Positions 1 through 7,576 of a stretch of 49,304 nt of DNA are shown here, one piece after another (position 1 is the stretch's first letter; every line of letters begins with the position of its first letter). The notes beneath the pieces were generated by a model that had not been told where the DNA came from, ran no database searches, and saw only the letters and a list, made by a program, of their open reading frames with translations. The stretch comes from an uncultured Candidatus Nemicrothrix sp. (GTDB lineage: Bacteria; Actinomycetota; Acidimicrobiia; Acidimicrobiales; MedAcidi-G1), in the NCBI GenBank assembly GCA_913055915.1, contig CAJXKL010000019.1, positions 1 to 49,304 on the forward strand. Direction: 5' to 3'. A program made the position numbers and the translations under genes.

Positions 1-410
1 ATGTTTAACTGCGATGTAGCAGAACGAACTAGTCCGTTGCCATTTGCTTCAATTACAATATCATAAAGGCCCGCAGGAGCTTCTGAATCTACTTTTACAT
101 TTACCTTAAAAATTAGATCCTCTTCACTTGAAAGCATGGCACCTTTACTTTCAACAACCACATCAACGCCTTCAGGTACATCATTAACTTTTACATCTAT
201 CTTGGACTCAAAATCCCTTATGGAAGTGAGAGTTAAATCATATGAAAGGGAATTTCCTCGATAAACAGAGTTAACGTTGGGCACCATAGAGATAATGTAA
301 TCTGGCTCGGCCGCAAAAGCTATGTATCCTATAGATATGTTCAACCCTATAAAAATAACAATAACTGCCAAAATTACAGCGTTTTTAGCATGTGAGGCCG
401 GTGGTTGCAA
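1..410 (-). CDS. Partial secreted protein with NEW3/Ig-like fold character
   Basis: The frame is open on the minus strand from a TTG at 410 to the window edge (136 codons seen; the C-terminus is missing). An in-frame TGA lies directly upstream at 411-413, so TTG 410 is the longest possible start. Residues about 10-33 are a hydrophobic stretch rich in Val and Ile ending in an AFAAEP cleavage-like site, which suggests a signal peptide. The rest alternates beta-strand-like segments and contains an APAGLYDIVIEA stretch, as in NEW3/COG1470-type extracellular domains. Codons are AT-rich: 23 of the first 60 bases are G or C, unlike everything to the right. No function can be assigned. It may be foreign DNA or an assembly chimera. 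Confidence 0.55.
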   Translation of the reverse strand, partial: MQPPASHAKNAVILAVIVIFIGLNISIGYIAFAAEPDYIISMVPNVNSVYRGNSLSYDLTLTSIRDFESKIDVKVNDVPEGVDVVVESKGAMLSSEEDLIFKVNVKVDSEAPAGLYDIVIEANGNGLVRSATSQLN

Positions 411-454
411 TCAACGAGTGCCGCCTCTGCTTGAGCAGCTCCGCCGCACCGAGC

Positions 455-1342
455 TTAGTGGCAATCCCAGTCACCTCTGGTAGCGGTCATATCCTCGCTG
501 AGGTCCCATAACTTGGCGGCAGCAGCCATGTCCTTAGCTCTCTTCGATGGTTCCTTCGGTTTGCAGTCGTACAGATACTCACCAGTTACGCCTTCCGCCT
601 CCTCCGAGACGGCCGCCCAGACCACCGTCTCTGCTCCCTTGGTGTCTTGACGCTGGACGGGACGCGTGAGAACCATCATGGCGCTAGCAAGGAGGCCATT
701 GTTGTGGCTGAAACCGGTATTAACAAAACCGGGATGGACGGCGTTGGCGGTGACTTTAGAGCCTTTAAGGCAGTGTGCCAATTGCCGGGTGAAAAGGACG
801 TTGGCCAGTTTCGACTGACTGTAAGAACGCCATCCCCACAAAGGCTGGTGTTTGGAGAACTGCAAGTCATCCCAATACATCCTGCCTGTTTGGTGGGCAT
901 CCGAGGCGGTGTTGACAACCCTTGCGACGGATCTCCCAACCAACAGGTCTTGAAGTAGGGTGGTGAGCAGGAAGTAGGCGTTGTGATTGAGTGCCCAGGT
1001 CCTCTCGAAACCCTCACTTGTAATCTCCCGCTGCGAAAAGATGGCTCCGGCGTTGTTTATGAGTACATCAAGCCGCCTATGTTTGGTACGGACCCGGTCA
1101 GCGAGATTCCGCACCTCAGACTGCAACATCAGATTACAGATCTCTCCATGTATTGACCCCGCTCCTGGCACCGCATGCAGTTCAGCCACAAGTTTAGCAG
1201 TGCGCTCATCACTCCGTCCGACAACGATGAGAGTGGCCCCGGTGGTGGCGATTTCCTGCGCCGCTCTCCTCCCTATTCCGCGAGTGGCTCCTGTAAGGAG
1301 AACCACCTCACCTTCCATGCTCCGTTTTGTGAATGCCGTCAT
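455..1342 (-). CDS. Short-chain dehydrogenase/reductase (SDR)
   Basis: This 295-residue protein is an NAD(P)-dependent oxidoreductase of the classical/extended-length SDR type (retinol dehydrogenase/WW-oxidoreductase-like). Visible motifs are the glycine-rich nucleotide loop TGATRGIG (residues 17-24), NNAG (96-99), the active-site Ser around 147, and YSQSK (Tyr174, Lys178). The sequence after the active site, NAVHPGFVNTGF, is typical of the family. A GGAG ribosome-binding site lies about 8 bases before ATG 1342, which supports this start over Met9. The substrate cannot be told from sequence. It stands alone and is transcribed away from the cold-shock gene, in the accessory left segment. Confidence 0.88.
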   Translation of the reverse strand: MTAFTKRSMEGEVVLLTGATRGIGRRAAQEIATTGATLIVVGRSDERTAKLVAELHAVPGAGSIHGEICNLMLQSEVRNLADRVRTKHRRLDVLINNAGAIFSQREITSEGFERTWALNHNAYFLLTTLLQDLLVGRSVARVVNTASDAHQTGRMYWDDLQFSKHQPLWGWRSYSQSKLANVLFTRQLAHCLKGSKVTANAVHPGFVNTGFSHNNGLLASAMMVLTRPVQRQDTKGAETVVWAAVSEEAEGVTGEYLYDCKPKEPSKRAKDMAAAAKLWDLSEDMTATRGDWDCH

Positions 1343-1550
1343 TGGGTTACTCCTCTCAATAAGTGACTTCTGGGCATCTGTTCAATATACGATACGTTAG
1401 CTGGAATGTTAATCCCCCTACCCCTGCCGCGACGTGACCGGCGGCGAGAGACGCCTGACCCGCTTCAATATGCAGCGGATTATTCCATTTCAACGGGCCA
1501 GCCCCGTGTGCGAGTGGGGTTGGCAATCGCACGGATTCTCGCCTCGAAAC

Positions 1551-1580
1551 TTGGCCTTGCGCAAACTGGAAAGATATAGT
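1551..1580 (+). promoter_or_regulatory. Candidate sigma-70 promoter of the cold-shock gene
   Basis: TTGGCC (1551-1556) and TATAGT (1575-1580) are separated by 18 bases. If used, transcription would start near 1587 and leave a leader of about 120 bases before the cold-shock ORF. Long leaders are known for cspA-type mRNAs, where they act as thermosensitive regulators. The assignment rests on motif match and spacing only. Confidence 0.45.
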
Positions 1581-1706
1581 ACCATTACCCCCTGAGTTAG
1601 GAGCAGGCAGACGACCGATTTGTTGGTAGGACCTCAGAAGGACACCCCAGCAACACCTAAGCTCACAGAGTAAGAGTATCAATCTCAAAAAGGAGAATCC
1701 ATTCTC

Positions 1707-1916
1707 ATGGCCGAACGTGAAAACGGCACTGTCAAGTGGTTCAATGGATCCAAAGGTTTTGGATTCATCGAACGCCAATCCGGCGACGATTGTTTCGTGC
1801 ACTACAGCGCCATCAATGCCGATGGCTACAGGGATCTCGCTGAAGGACAACATGTTGAGTTTGAAGTTGAACCTTCCGACAGAGGCCCTAAAGCCATCAA
1901 TGTCTCGGTAGTCTAG
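1707..1916 (+). CDS. Cold-shock domain protein (CspA family)
   Basis: This 69-residue single cold-shock-domain protein has the usual family length. It binds single-stranded RNA and DNA and acts as an RNA chaperone or antiterminator in the cytoplasm. RNP1 is visible as GSKGFGFIE and RNP2 as DCFVHYSAI, with the opening [15 protein letters not shown] typical of the family. The start is fixed by AAGGAG at 1690-1695, 11 bases before ATG 1707. A long untranslated leader precedes it and a strong hairpin with a T-run follows at 1995-2032, so it appears to be a single-gene transcript. Confidence 0.95.
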   Translation: MAERENGTVKWFNGSKGFGFIERQSGDDCFVHYSAINADGYRDLAEGQHVEFEVEPSDRGPKAINVSVV

Positions 1917-1994
1917 AGTCTGTCAGTATATCCGTCGAAGTCAGTCGTCTGTCAGGGGCACACGTAACACCAACCACGGATACACAAACACGAT

Positions 1995-2032
1995 GCGGCG
2001 GCAACTTCTCGCGAGGTTCGCCGCCGCTTTTT
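1995..2032 (+). terminator. Intrinsic terminator after the cold-shock gene
   Basis: GCGGCGGC (1995-2002) pairs perfectly with GCCGCCGC (2020-2027), and AAC/GTT extends the stem inward with one bulge. Five T residues follow (2028-2032). It lies about 80 bases after the stop codon of the cold-shock gene. Confidence 0.85.
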
Positions 2033-2103
2033 GATTCGCGCCGGCGCGCCGAGAGGCGGGTATTGGTAAGTTCCCCCCGCCTCTCCTCTTTTCACCACCC
2101 CCG

Positions 2104-2349
2104 GCCCCCCGGGCCGAGACACCTCCCCCCGGGGCCCGCCTCTACCGGTACCTGTCAACAAATACCTGCCCGACCACGCCACCACCGTTCACAGACACGA
2201 CCGGCAACTGGGCATCAACTGACATCGCCTGCGTCTACGGGCTCGGCATCGACACCGGAACCACAGCCACCACGTTCTCGCCAGGTGACACCCTCACCCG
2301 AGCCGACATGGCAACCATCCTGGCCCGCACAATCAGAACCCTCCTCTGA
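2104..2349 (+). pseudogene. C-terminal remnant of an SLH-domain protein
   Basis: The frame is open from 2035 to a TGA at 2347-2349 but has no plausible start codon before 2308. From 2188 it encodes one near-complete S-layer homology domain: FTDTTGNWASTDIACVYGLG, then IDTGTTATTFSPGDTLTRAD, then MATILARTI and a stop. The W/I/GI.TG./FSP/TRA.MA pattern is diagnostic of SLH domains, which anchor proteins to cell-wall polymers. A Thr/Pro-rich linker precedes it. The N-terminal part of the gene is absent and the cold-shock terminator sits just upstream, so this is a 3' gene fragment left by a rearrangement. Confidence 0.7.
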
Positions 2350-2912
2350 CGGGCCGACCTTCCCGTTCATACCGCCTCTGAAGGGACACAGTTAGGTAAT
2401 CTGATATGGGCGCCAGAGACGACGACCGGCCGTGACCCTCCTGAGCGGCGCCCCTGGACCTGACTCGGCGCCCTGTCCTGACTATCATCGGGGGTGCCGG
2501 GACAGATGGCCAAGGGCCCATTCCGGCTTTGATGGCGCCCTCTGGGGGGCGTACCACAGAACTCGGAACCGTGGTTCCCGGTTCACCGGCCAAATCGATT
2601 CAGCGCATCGAGGGCTACCGTTCGGCAGCCAGCCTTCCAGAACCATCCATGGTTCAAGGCGGGATGCCGAACTGGCTCTTGCAGAGTTGAGGGTCGAACA
2701 CAGCCACTGTTTGACCCCGTTGTCTCACACCACCCTTGATGTTCTTATCGATCAGTTTCTTTCCGCCCCGACCAGAAGCGGAAGCCCACGGGGGCCAGGT
2801 AATGGAGAGTCTGCGGGTCTTGTTTTGTGGCGGTATCGCAATACAGCTTGCATCTTCATGCTGTAGGGCGACCCGTACCCGCCGCTGATCTTCACCGGAT
2901 ACGCGGTGGCTG
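2350..2912. other. About 560 bases with no recognisable gene
   Basis: Several frames are open here (for example 2444-2690 on the plus strand), but none has a recognisable domain, a convincing ribosome-binding site, or agreement with a family. Composition is mixed and the region lies between a gene remnant and the 3' end of the acyl-CoA synthetase. It is most simply read as decayed coding DNA. Confidence 0.4.
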
Positions 2913-4475
2913 TCATATGCGACGCTCCAGACCCTCCCAATGTGGCTCCCTGAGGGGGCCTTTGCGGATCTTTCCGCTTTCTGTGCGGGGTAGGGCATCA
3001 GTGAAGTCCACCGATCGGGGCGCCTTGTAACCTGCTAGGTGTTCTCGACAGAAGCGGATCAGTTCGCCCACTAGCGCTTGGTCGGGTGTCACACCAGGTT
3101 GGACCACTACCACGGCCTTTAATTCTTCTCCGTACTCCTCGTTGGGGATCCCGATGACCGCCACATCAGCCACCGACGGGTGCCCGGCAAGGACACCTTC
3201 GATCTCGGCAGGGTAAATGTTGACTCCGCCAGAGATGACCATGTCGATTTTTCGATCGCTCAACCACAGGTAGCCTTCTTCGTCAAGAAATCCCACATCC
3301 CCTGAGGTAAATACCCCAGGTTCCAGATGAGCTTCAGCTGTCTTCTCTGGTGCATTGTGGTACTCAAAGGATCCGCTGGTGGCATTCCGGAAATAGAGGT
3401 TTCCCTCCTCGCCGACACCGAGGCGACGACCGTCGTCATCGACGACAATGACTTCAACATCGGGTTGGGGACGACCGACACTCCCTCCCCGTCCCAGCCA
3501 CTCATTGGAGTCTATGTAGGAAATGATGCCCCCTTCAGTGGCTCCGTAGTACTCGATTACCTTCGGACCCCACCAGTCGATCATTCCCCGTTTAACTGTT
3601 GGAGGGCAGGGTGCAGCTCCGTGGATCACCACTTCCATTGAGCCTCCGTCATAGTTGTTCCGAATCTCGTCAGGCAGGTCCAGAAGTCGTTTGAACTGGG
3701 TAGGAACCAAGTGGATGTTGGTGGCTTGATGTTGATCGATCATCTCTAGGAGGCCCGCCGGGTCGAACTTGTGCTGCATGACCACAGAGGAACCTTCCAC
3801 CATTGGCAACCACGAAAATGCCCACTGGCCCGAGTGGTAGATAGGACCGCACAGTGCAGTGGTGCCCGGAACAGGGACTACTTGGTTGAACCCGGCACTC
3901 ACCAACTGCATGACTTCAGGCGGCAATGCCTCCGCCGATGTGATCAACGCCCCCTTGACGCCCTTTGGTCGGCCGGTGGTGCCTGACGTGTAGAACATCG
4001 GACCACCTAAGACCTGGTTGTCAGGTTCGGCTGGCGACTGGGCGGAAAGAAATTCCTCAAGGTTCTCAAAGTGATCGGTTGCCCCTCCTCCGGCCAACAA
4101 GGCAAGTCTCACTCCAGCGCAACGCTGATCTTCCAAGGCAGCCGCCACCTCTTCGGCATAGCGATGACCTGCCACTACGCAAACCACCTCTGCATCCTCG
4201 ACCACGTAAGCGATTTCGTCGGCCACCCAGTGCCAGTTGACTGGCACAAAGATCAATCCGGCGTGGCTGCAGGCAAACGACGCCTCGTACCACTCGCGAC
4301 GGTTGCCGGCGATGATGGCGACGGTTTGGCCAGCGGTCAAACCGACTTCTCTGAACCCGTTGACAAGGCGGTTGACCCTTTCGTCAAACTCAGCCCAGGT
4401 GCGTGTTCCCTCGTCATCAACCAAGGCCACATCAGTGCCGCGGTCGGCTGCTATGTCTCTACTTAGGATGGCCAT
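2913..4475 (-). CDS. Fatty acyl-CoA synthetase / AMP-dependent ligase
   Basis: This 520-residue member of the ANL superfamily activates a carboxylic acid with ATP to an acyl-adenylate, then passes it to CoA. Motifs in order are the P-loop-like YTSGTTGRPKG (residues 162-172), YYGATEGG, SGDVGFLDEEGYLWLSDRKI with the hinge Asp/Arg, GGVNIYPAEIE, and the C-terminal catalytic-lysine region RTESGKIRKG. Length and motif order are normal for FadD-like enzymes. AAGGGA lies just before ATG 4475. The acid substrate cannot be inferred. No operon partner is visible. Confidence 0.92.
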   Translation of the reverse strand: MAILSRDIAADRGTDVALVDDEGTRTWAEFDERVNRLVNGFREVGLTAGQTVAIIAGNRREWYEASFACSHAGLIFVPVNWHWVADEIAYVVEDAEVVCVVAGHRYAEEVAAALEDQRCAGVRLALLAGGGATDHFENLEEFLSAQSPAEPDNQVLGGPMFYTSGTTGRPKGVKGALITSAEALPPEVMQLVSAGFNQVVPVPGTTALCGPIYHSGQWAFSWLPMVEGSSVVMQHKFDPAGLLEMIDQHQATNIHLVPTQFKRLLDLPDEIRNNYDGGSMEVVIHGAAPCPPTVKRGMIDWWGPKVIEYYGATEGGIISYIDSNEWLGRGGSVGRPQPDVEVIVVDDDGRRLGVGEEGNLYFRNATSGSFEYHNAPEKTAEAHLEPGVFTSGDVGFLDEEGYLWLSDRKIDMVISGGVNIYPAEIEGVLAGHPSVADVAVIGIPNEEYGEELKAVVVVQPGVTPDQALVGELIRFCREHLAGYKAPRSVDFTDALPRTESGKIRKGPLREPHWEGLERRI

Positions 4476-4683
4476 GATTTCCCTTAGGTCGCCACTGTGG
4501 GTCTCAACGGTAGCCCCCCCCTTTGGGACCCCTTCACCGTCGGGCGTGGGCTGGCTGGCTCACTCACTTGAGCACCCGCCAGATCTGATGTATGCCTCTC
4601 ATTTGAAGTATTTGAGGGGCTTAGGGGCGCTCTACGAGGGAGGCGACTGGCAGTTCTGCTGATCGGCCCGTAGCGTTGAGGCC

Positions 4684-5208
4684 GTGGAGGTCAACGGATA
4701 CGAGATCAAACCAGGGGCGTACCTTAAAGGGGCGTACCTTAAAGGGGCGTACCTATTCAAGGCGAACCTCACTAGGGCGAACCTCGAAGGGGCGAACCTC
4801 GAAGGGGCGAACCTCGAAGGGGCGAACCTCACTGGGGCGTACCTCACCGGGGCGAACCTCGAAGGGGCGCGCCTCGAAGGGGTTTGCCTCTTCAGGGCGA
4901 ACCTCACCGGGGCCAACCTCACATTTGTGAGCCTCACTAGGGCGACCCTCACTAGGGCGAATCTCACCAGGGTGAACCTCACCGGGGCGAATCTCACCTG
5001 GGTGGATCTCACCAGGGTGAACCTCACTAGGGCGAACCTCGAAGGGGCGTACCTCACCGGGGCGAACCTCGAAGGGGCGCGCCTCGAAGGGGCGAATCTC
5101 GAAGGGGCGAACCTCGCCGAGGCAAGTCTCTCCGAGGCGTTTGCAGATTCACAGACGACCTGGCCGGAGGGGTTTGGTCCGCTTTTCGCCAGGGTGGAAT
5201 TCGACTAG
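4684..5208 (+). CDS. Pentapeptide-repeat protein, copy 1
   Basis: This 174-residue protein consists almost entirely of A(N/Y)LxG five-residue repeats from about residue 10 to 150, framed by MEVNGYEIKPGA and a C-terminal cap (TTWPEGFGPLF). Such repeats fold into a right-handed quadrilateral beta-helix. Known members include the DNA-gyrase-protecting Qnr/MfpA proteins, but most have no known role and this one shows no gyrase-specific feature. The start is GTG 4684, supported by the identical start context in the neighbouring copy. No signal peptide is seen, so it is probably cytoplasmic. Confidence 0.85.
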   Translation: MEVNGYEIKPGAYLKGAYLKGAYLFKANLTRANLEGANLEGANLEGANLTGAYLTGANLEGARLEGVCLFRANLTGANLTFVSLTRATLTRANLTRVNLTGANLTWVDLTRVNLTRANLEGAYLTGANLEGARLEGANLEGANLAEASLSEAFADSQTTWPEGFGPLFARVEFD

Positions 5209-5251
5209 GCCTTTCTGGCAGTTCTGCTGGTCGGCCCGTACTGTGCTTGTT

Positions 5252-5851
5252 GTGGAGGTCAACGGCTACACGATCGAACCAGGAGCGAATCTCAGAGGGG
5301 CAAATCTCGAAGGCGCAAACCTTGCCGGTGCGAACCTTGCCGGTGCGAACCTGAACGGAGCAAACCTCAACAGGGCATTTCTTGAAGGCCTGATACTCGA
5401 AGGGGCGAACCTGAAAGACGCGAGCCTCAAAGGTGCGACCCTTCAAGGGGCGAGCCTCAAGGGTGCGAATCTCAGAGGGGCAAATCTCGAAGGGGCAAAT
5501 CTCGAAGGGGCGAACCTTGTCGATGCGGACCTTAACGGGGCAAACCTTTTCTTGGCAGAGTCTGTTTCGGCGAATCTGAACGGAGCAAACCTCTGTTTGG
5601 CGGTATTTGGCTATGGGCTCCTTAAATGGGCACAGTTTGAGAGAGCGCAACTCCGAGGAACGAAGTTCTTCTGCGCGGACCTCGAAGGGGCGAACCTCAA
5701 AGGAGCGGACCTCTTTGGTGCGAACCTTGCCGGTGCGAACCTTGCCGGTGCGAACCTTGCCGGTGCGAACCTCAGCAAGGTAGAAGTCGATAAGGAAACA
5801 GAATGGCCGTTGGGTTTCGACCCGGAAGCCGCCGGAGCGATCATCGACTAG
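5252..5851 (+). CDS. Pentapeptide-repeat protein, copy 2
   Basis: This 199-residue paralogue of the preceding gene opens VEVNGYTIEPGA, continues with A(N/D)LxG repeats, and ends with a related cap (TEWPLGFDPEAAGA). GTG 5252 is chosen because the sequence from here on matches copy 1. The frame stays open back to 5141, but that part overlaps copy 1 and is not conserved. The repeat run is broken around residues 105-135 by a less regular stretch (FGYGLLKWAQFERAQL), a possible kink in the helix. Function is unknown. The two copies have diverged, so the duplication is not recent. Confidence 0.82.
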   Translation: MEVNGYTIEPGANLRGANLEGANLAGANLAGANLNGANLNRAFLEGLILEGANLKDASLKGATLQGASLKGANLRGANLEGANLEGANLVDADLNGANLFLAESVSANLNGANLCLAVFGYGLLKWAQFERAQLRGTKFFCADLEGANLKGADLFGANLAGANLAGANLAGANLSKVEVDKETEWPLGFDPEAAGAIID

Positions 5852-5997
5852 GCCCTCCTGGTTGGCCCATCGCGTTGCACACTTCATTGCACAGAATGCA
5901 CAACACCACACGGGCACAGACTCACCCGACAGACACACAAGCCTGATTCCACGGGCACTAAGGGTCTAGATGGGCACCTCGGACAGATTTCTGTGTC

Positions 5998-6042
5998 CTG
6001 GGGGACCGAAGGTTGGAGGTTCGAATCCTCCCGGGGGCACCA
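5998..6042 (+). other. Partial tRNA 3' end, candidate attachment site
   Basis: A complete T-arm is present (GGAGG 6015-6019, loop TTCGAAT 6020-6026, CCTCC 6027-6031), followed by the 3' acceptor strand CGGGGGC (6032-6038), A73 and an encoded CCA (6040-6042). The variable loop AGGTT and a 3' anticodon-stem strand ACCGA precede it. The required 5' acceptor partner GCCCCCG does not occur in the preceding 100 bases, so this is not an intact tRNA. The body resembles actinobacterial tRNA-Arg, but the amino-acid identity is undetermined. It lies exactly between accessory DNA and the core block, as a displaced 3' end at an integration site would. Confidence 0.65.
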
Positions 6043-6140
6043 CCGGCTGGTGTTCTGAGCAACTTCACCTATTCCGGCTTGGCTGTTTCTGACACCGTGC
6101 GGGCATGATGCCCGGTCCGGACAGTACCGAGGGGGTGGAC

Positions 6141-7085
6141 ATGACACGAACGGTCACCCGGCTGCAGGGTTCCCTGATGGTTCTGGTCTCGGGTGTCATG
6201 TTCAGCTTCGGCGCACTCACCTTCAGGGCCCTCGGCGAGGCCGATGCATGGCAGTACCTGTTCTACCGGGGCCTCTCAGCGGGCATCGTGGCCGCCCTGA
6301 TGATCGTCATGGTCGGCCGCAACCCCCTCCGGTCCGTCGCTGAAGCCGGAGTCAGACAGATCCTGGCCGGACTGGTGCTCGGGGCCATGTTCACCCTCTT
6401 CATCGTTGCCCTCAGCCGGGTCACCGCAGCCTTCATCCTGCTGCTCCAGGTGACAAGCCCATTCTTCGCAGCCCTGTTTGGGCGGATCTTCCTGCGCGAG
6501 TCAGTGGGCCGCGACACGGTCATAGCCATGCTGGTCGCCGCGGTAGGGGTTGGCATCATGGTCGGGGCAGGTTTCGGAACTGGCGACGCGCTCGGAATTC
6601 TCCTGGCACTGCTGCTTCCGATGTTCCTCGGTGGCTACACGGTCCTGATCCGCAGCTCGCCGAACCGCGACCCCAGAGTTCCGACGATCGTGGGTGGCCT
6701 TGCGGTGGCGATCGCGGCCGGTGCCGTGTCGCTGGCTGGCCCCGGAGTCGTCCTTCCTGTCAGGGACGTGGCCCTGGGCTTCATCGGCGGTGGGTTGATC
6801 GTCGGTGTAGCGACGCCGATCTTCAACTACGCACACCGGTTCGTGCCACCTGCCGACACGGCTCTGCTCCTGATCAGCGAGATCGTCTTGGCACCACTGT
6901 GGTTGTGGATCTGGCCCGGTGAGGTTCCCACTACGAGCACCCTGGTGGGTGGGGGAGTGGCCCTCGCAGCGGTCATCTGGTTGACGGTTAGGACCGCCAG
7001 CCCAAGAGGTTCTCTCAGGTTGCGGCGGGCTGTCGGCCTGCACGCCGGAGCAATCCCGGTCGACCCGGGCTCTGGGGACGGGTAG
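6141..7085 (+). CDS. EamA/DMT-family permease
   Basis: This is a 314-residue integral membrane protein with about ten hydrophobic helices arranged as two EamA repeats (roughly residues 10-140 and 150-285), the layout of drug/metabolite transporters. Recognisable family segments include the TSPFFAALFGRIFLRE stretch closing repeat 1 and the LLISEIVLAPLW stretch in repeat 2. ATG 6141 is preferred over the upstream in-frame ATG because GAGGGGG sits 5-6 bases before it. The transported solute is unknown. It is the first core gene after the tRNA fragment and stands alone. Confidence 0.85.
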   Translation: MTRTVTRLQGSLMVLVSGVMFSFGALTFRALGEADAWQYLFYRGLSAGIVAALMIVMVGRNPLRSVAEAGVRQILAGLVLGAMFTLFIVALSRVTAAFILLLQVTSPFFAALFGRIFLRESVGRDTVIAMLVAAVGVGIMVGAGFGTGDALGILLALLLPMFLGGYTVLIRSSPNRDPRVPTIVGGLAVAIAAGAVSLAGPGVVLPVRDVALGFIGGGLIVGVATPIFNYAHRFVPPADTALLLISEIVLAPLWLWIWPGEVPTTSTLVGGGVALAAVIWLTVRTASPRGSLRLRRAVGLHAGAIPVDPGSGDG

Positions 7086-7141
7086 TAGGGACCCACCAGT
7101 GGTACTCCGGCACACTCGGTCGCAAGACCTACCCTTGGGCC

Positions 7142-7567
7142 ATGTCACGGCCAGACGATCGGGTCCTCTCGGCCGGTCCGGGTTGCAGAGTTCCCGCATC
7201 AGAGGTCACCTGGCGCTTCGGCCCCTCGGGCGGGCCGGGCGGCCAGCACGCCAACAGGGTCAACTCCCGTGTCGAGGCCGAACTCGATCTCGCCTCAGCA
7301 CGCGGAATCGACGACGAGGTCAGAACGCTCCTTGTCGAGAAGTTGGGCTCGACAATCCGTGTCGTCGTTGACGCCAGCAGGTCACAGACCCGCAACAGGC
7401 ACCGCGCCCTCGACATGTTCGAGATGCGGATGCAGGAGGCACGCGAGACCCCGCCTGAGCGGCGACCAACACGACCCGGCAGGGGAGCCGTGGAGCGAAG
7501 GCTGCAAGCCAAGCGTCAGCGGGGTCAGCGCAAGTCTGAACGAAGGGGCGGCTGGGGCGACGAGTGA
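7142..7567 (+). CDS. arfB: Peptidyl-tRNA hydrolase ArfB (class I release-factor domain)
   Basis: This 141-residue protein of the ArfB/YaeJ/ICT1 type rescues ribosomes stalled on mRNA lacking a stop codon by hydrolysing peptidyl-tRNA. The catalytic GGQ is at residues 33-35 within SGGPGGQHANRVNSRV, the family signature. The C-terminal third is rich in Arg and Lys (RRLQAKRQRGQRKSERR), matching the tail that enters the empty mRNA channel. Length matches the family, and the codon-recognition domains of full RF1/RF2 are absent. It is convergent with the amidase gene; the stop codons are 9 bases apart. Confidence 0.92.
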   Translation: MSRPDDRVLSAGPGCRVPASEVTWRFGPSGGPGGQHANRVNSRVEAELDLASARGIDDEVRTLLVEKLGSTIRVVVDASRSQTRNRHRALDMFEMRMQEARETPPERRPTRPGRGAVERRLQAKRQRGQRKSERRGGWGDE

Positions 7568-7576
7568 GGGCCGGCC

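Larger units (their letters stand above)
4647..5851. repeat. Tandem duplication of a pentapeptide-repeat gene with its leader
   Basis: A 26-base leader ending in CGGCCCGTA occurs at 4647-4672 and again at 5215-5240 with one mismatch. Each copy is followed by a GTG-started gene opening with the same EVNGY peptide. A weaker echo of the leader follows the second gene near 5850. Within each gene the DNA is built of 15-base units that give the five-residue protein repeat. Confidence 0.75.

Noticed and set aside
1356-1853. Minus-strand frame of 165 residues across the cold-shock leader
   Set aside because: Its first 50 residues are the antisense of the cold-shock domain, the rest has no family features, and it lacks a ribosome-binding site.
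2432-2866. Open plus-strand frame of 144 residues in the region before the acyl-CoA synthetase
   Set aside because: No domain, unusual composition, no ribosome-binding site, and competing open frames overlap it.
4632-5057. Long minus-strand frames opposite the pentapeptide genes (also 5054-5938)
   Set aside because: They are stop-free only because the 15-base repeat lacks stop codons in that frame. Their proteins are periodic Arg/Phe/Ala strings, and the plus-strand frames match a known fold.
4690-5800. CRISPR-like periodic repeats
   Set aside because: The period is 15 bases with no unique spacers, and the repeats encode pentapeptides.
5955-6042. A complete tRNA including an apparent D-arm (GGT...ACC near 5964-5978)
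   Set aside because: No acceptor 5' strand pairs with CGGGGGC, and the anticodon stem does not close. The D-arm resemblance is three base pairs and likely chance.
5884-6147. Minus-strand frame containing a CPREDSNLQP peptide
   Set aside because: This peptide is a well-known artefact of translating the complement of a tRNA T-arm; the DNA is the tRNA fragment.
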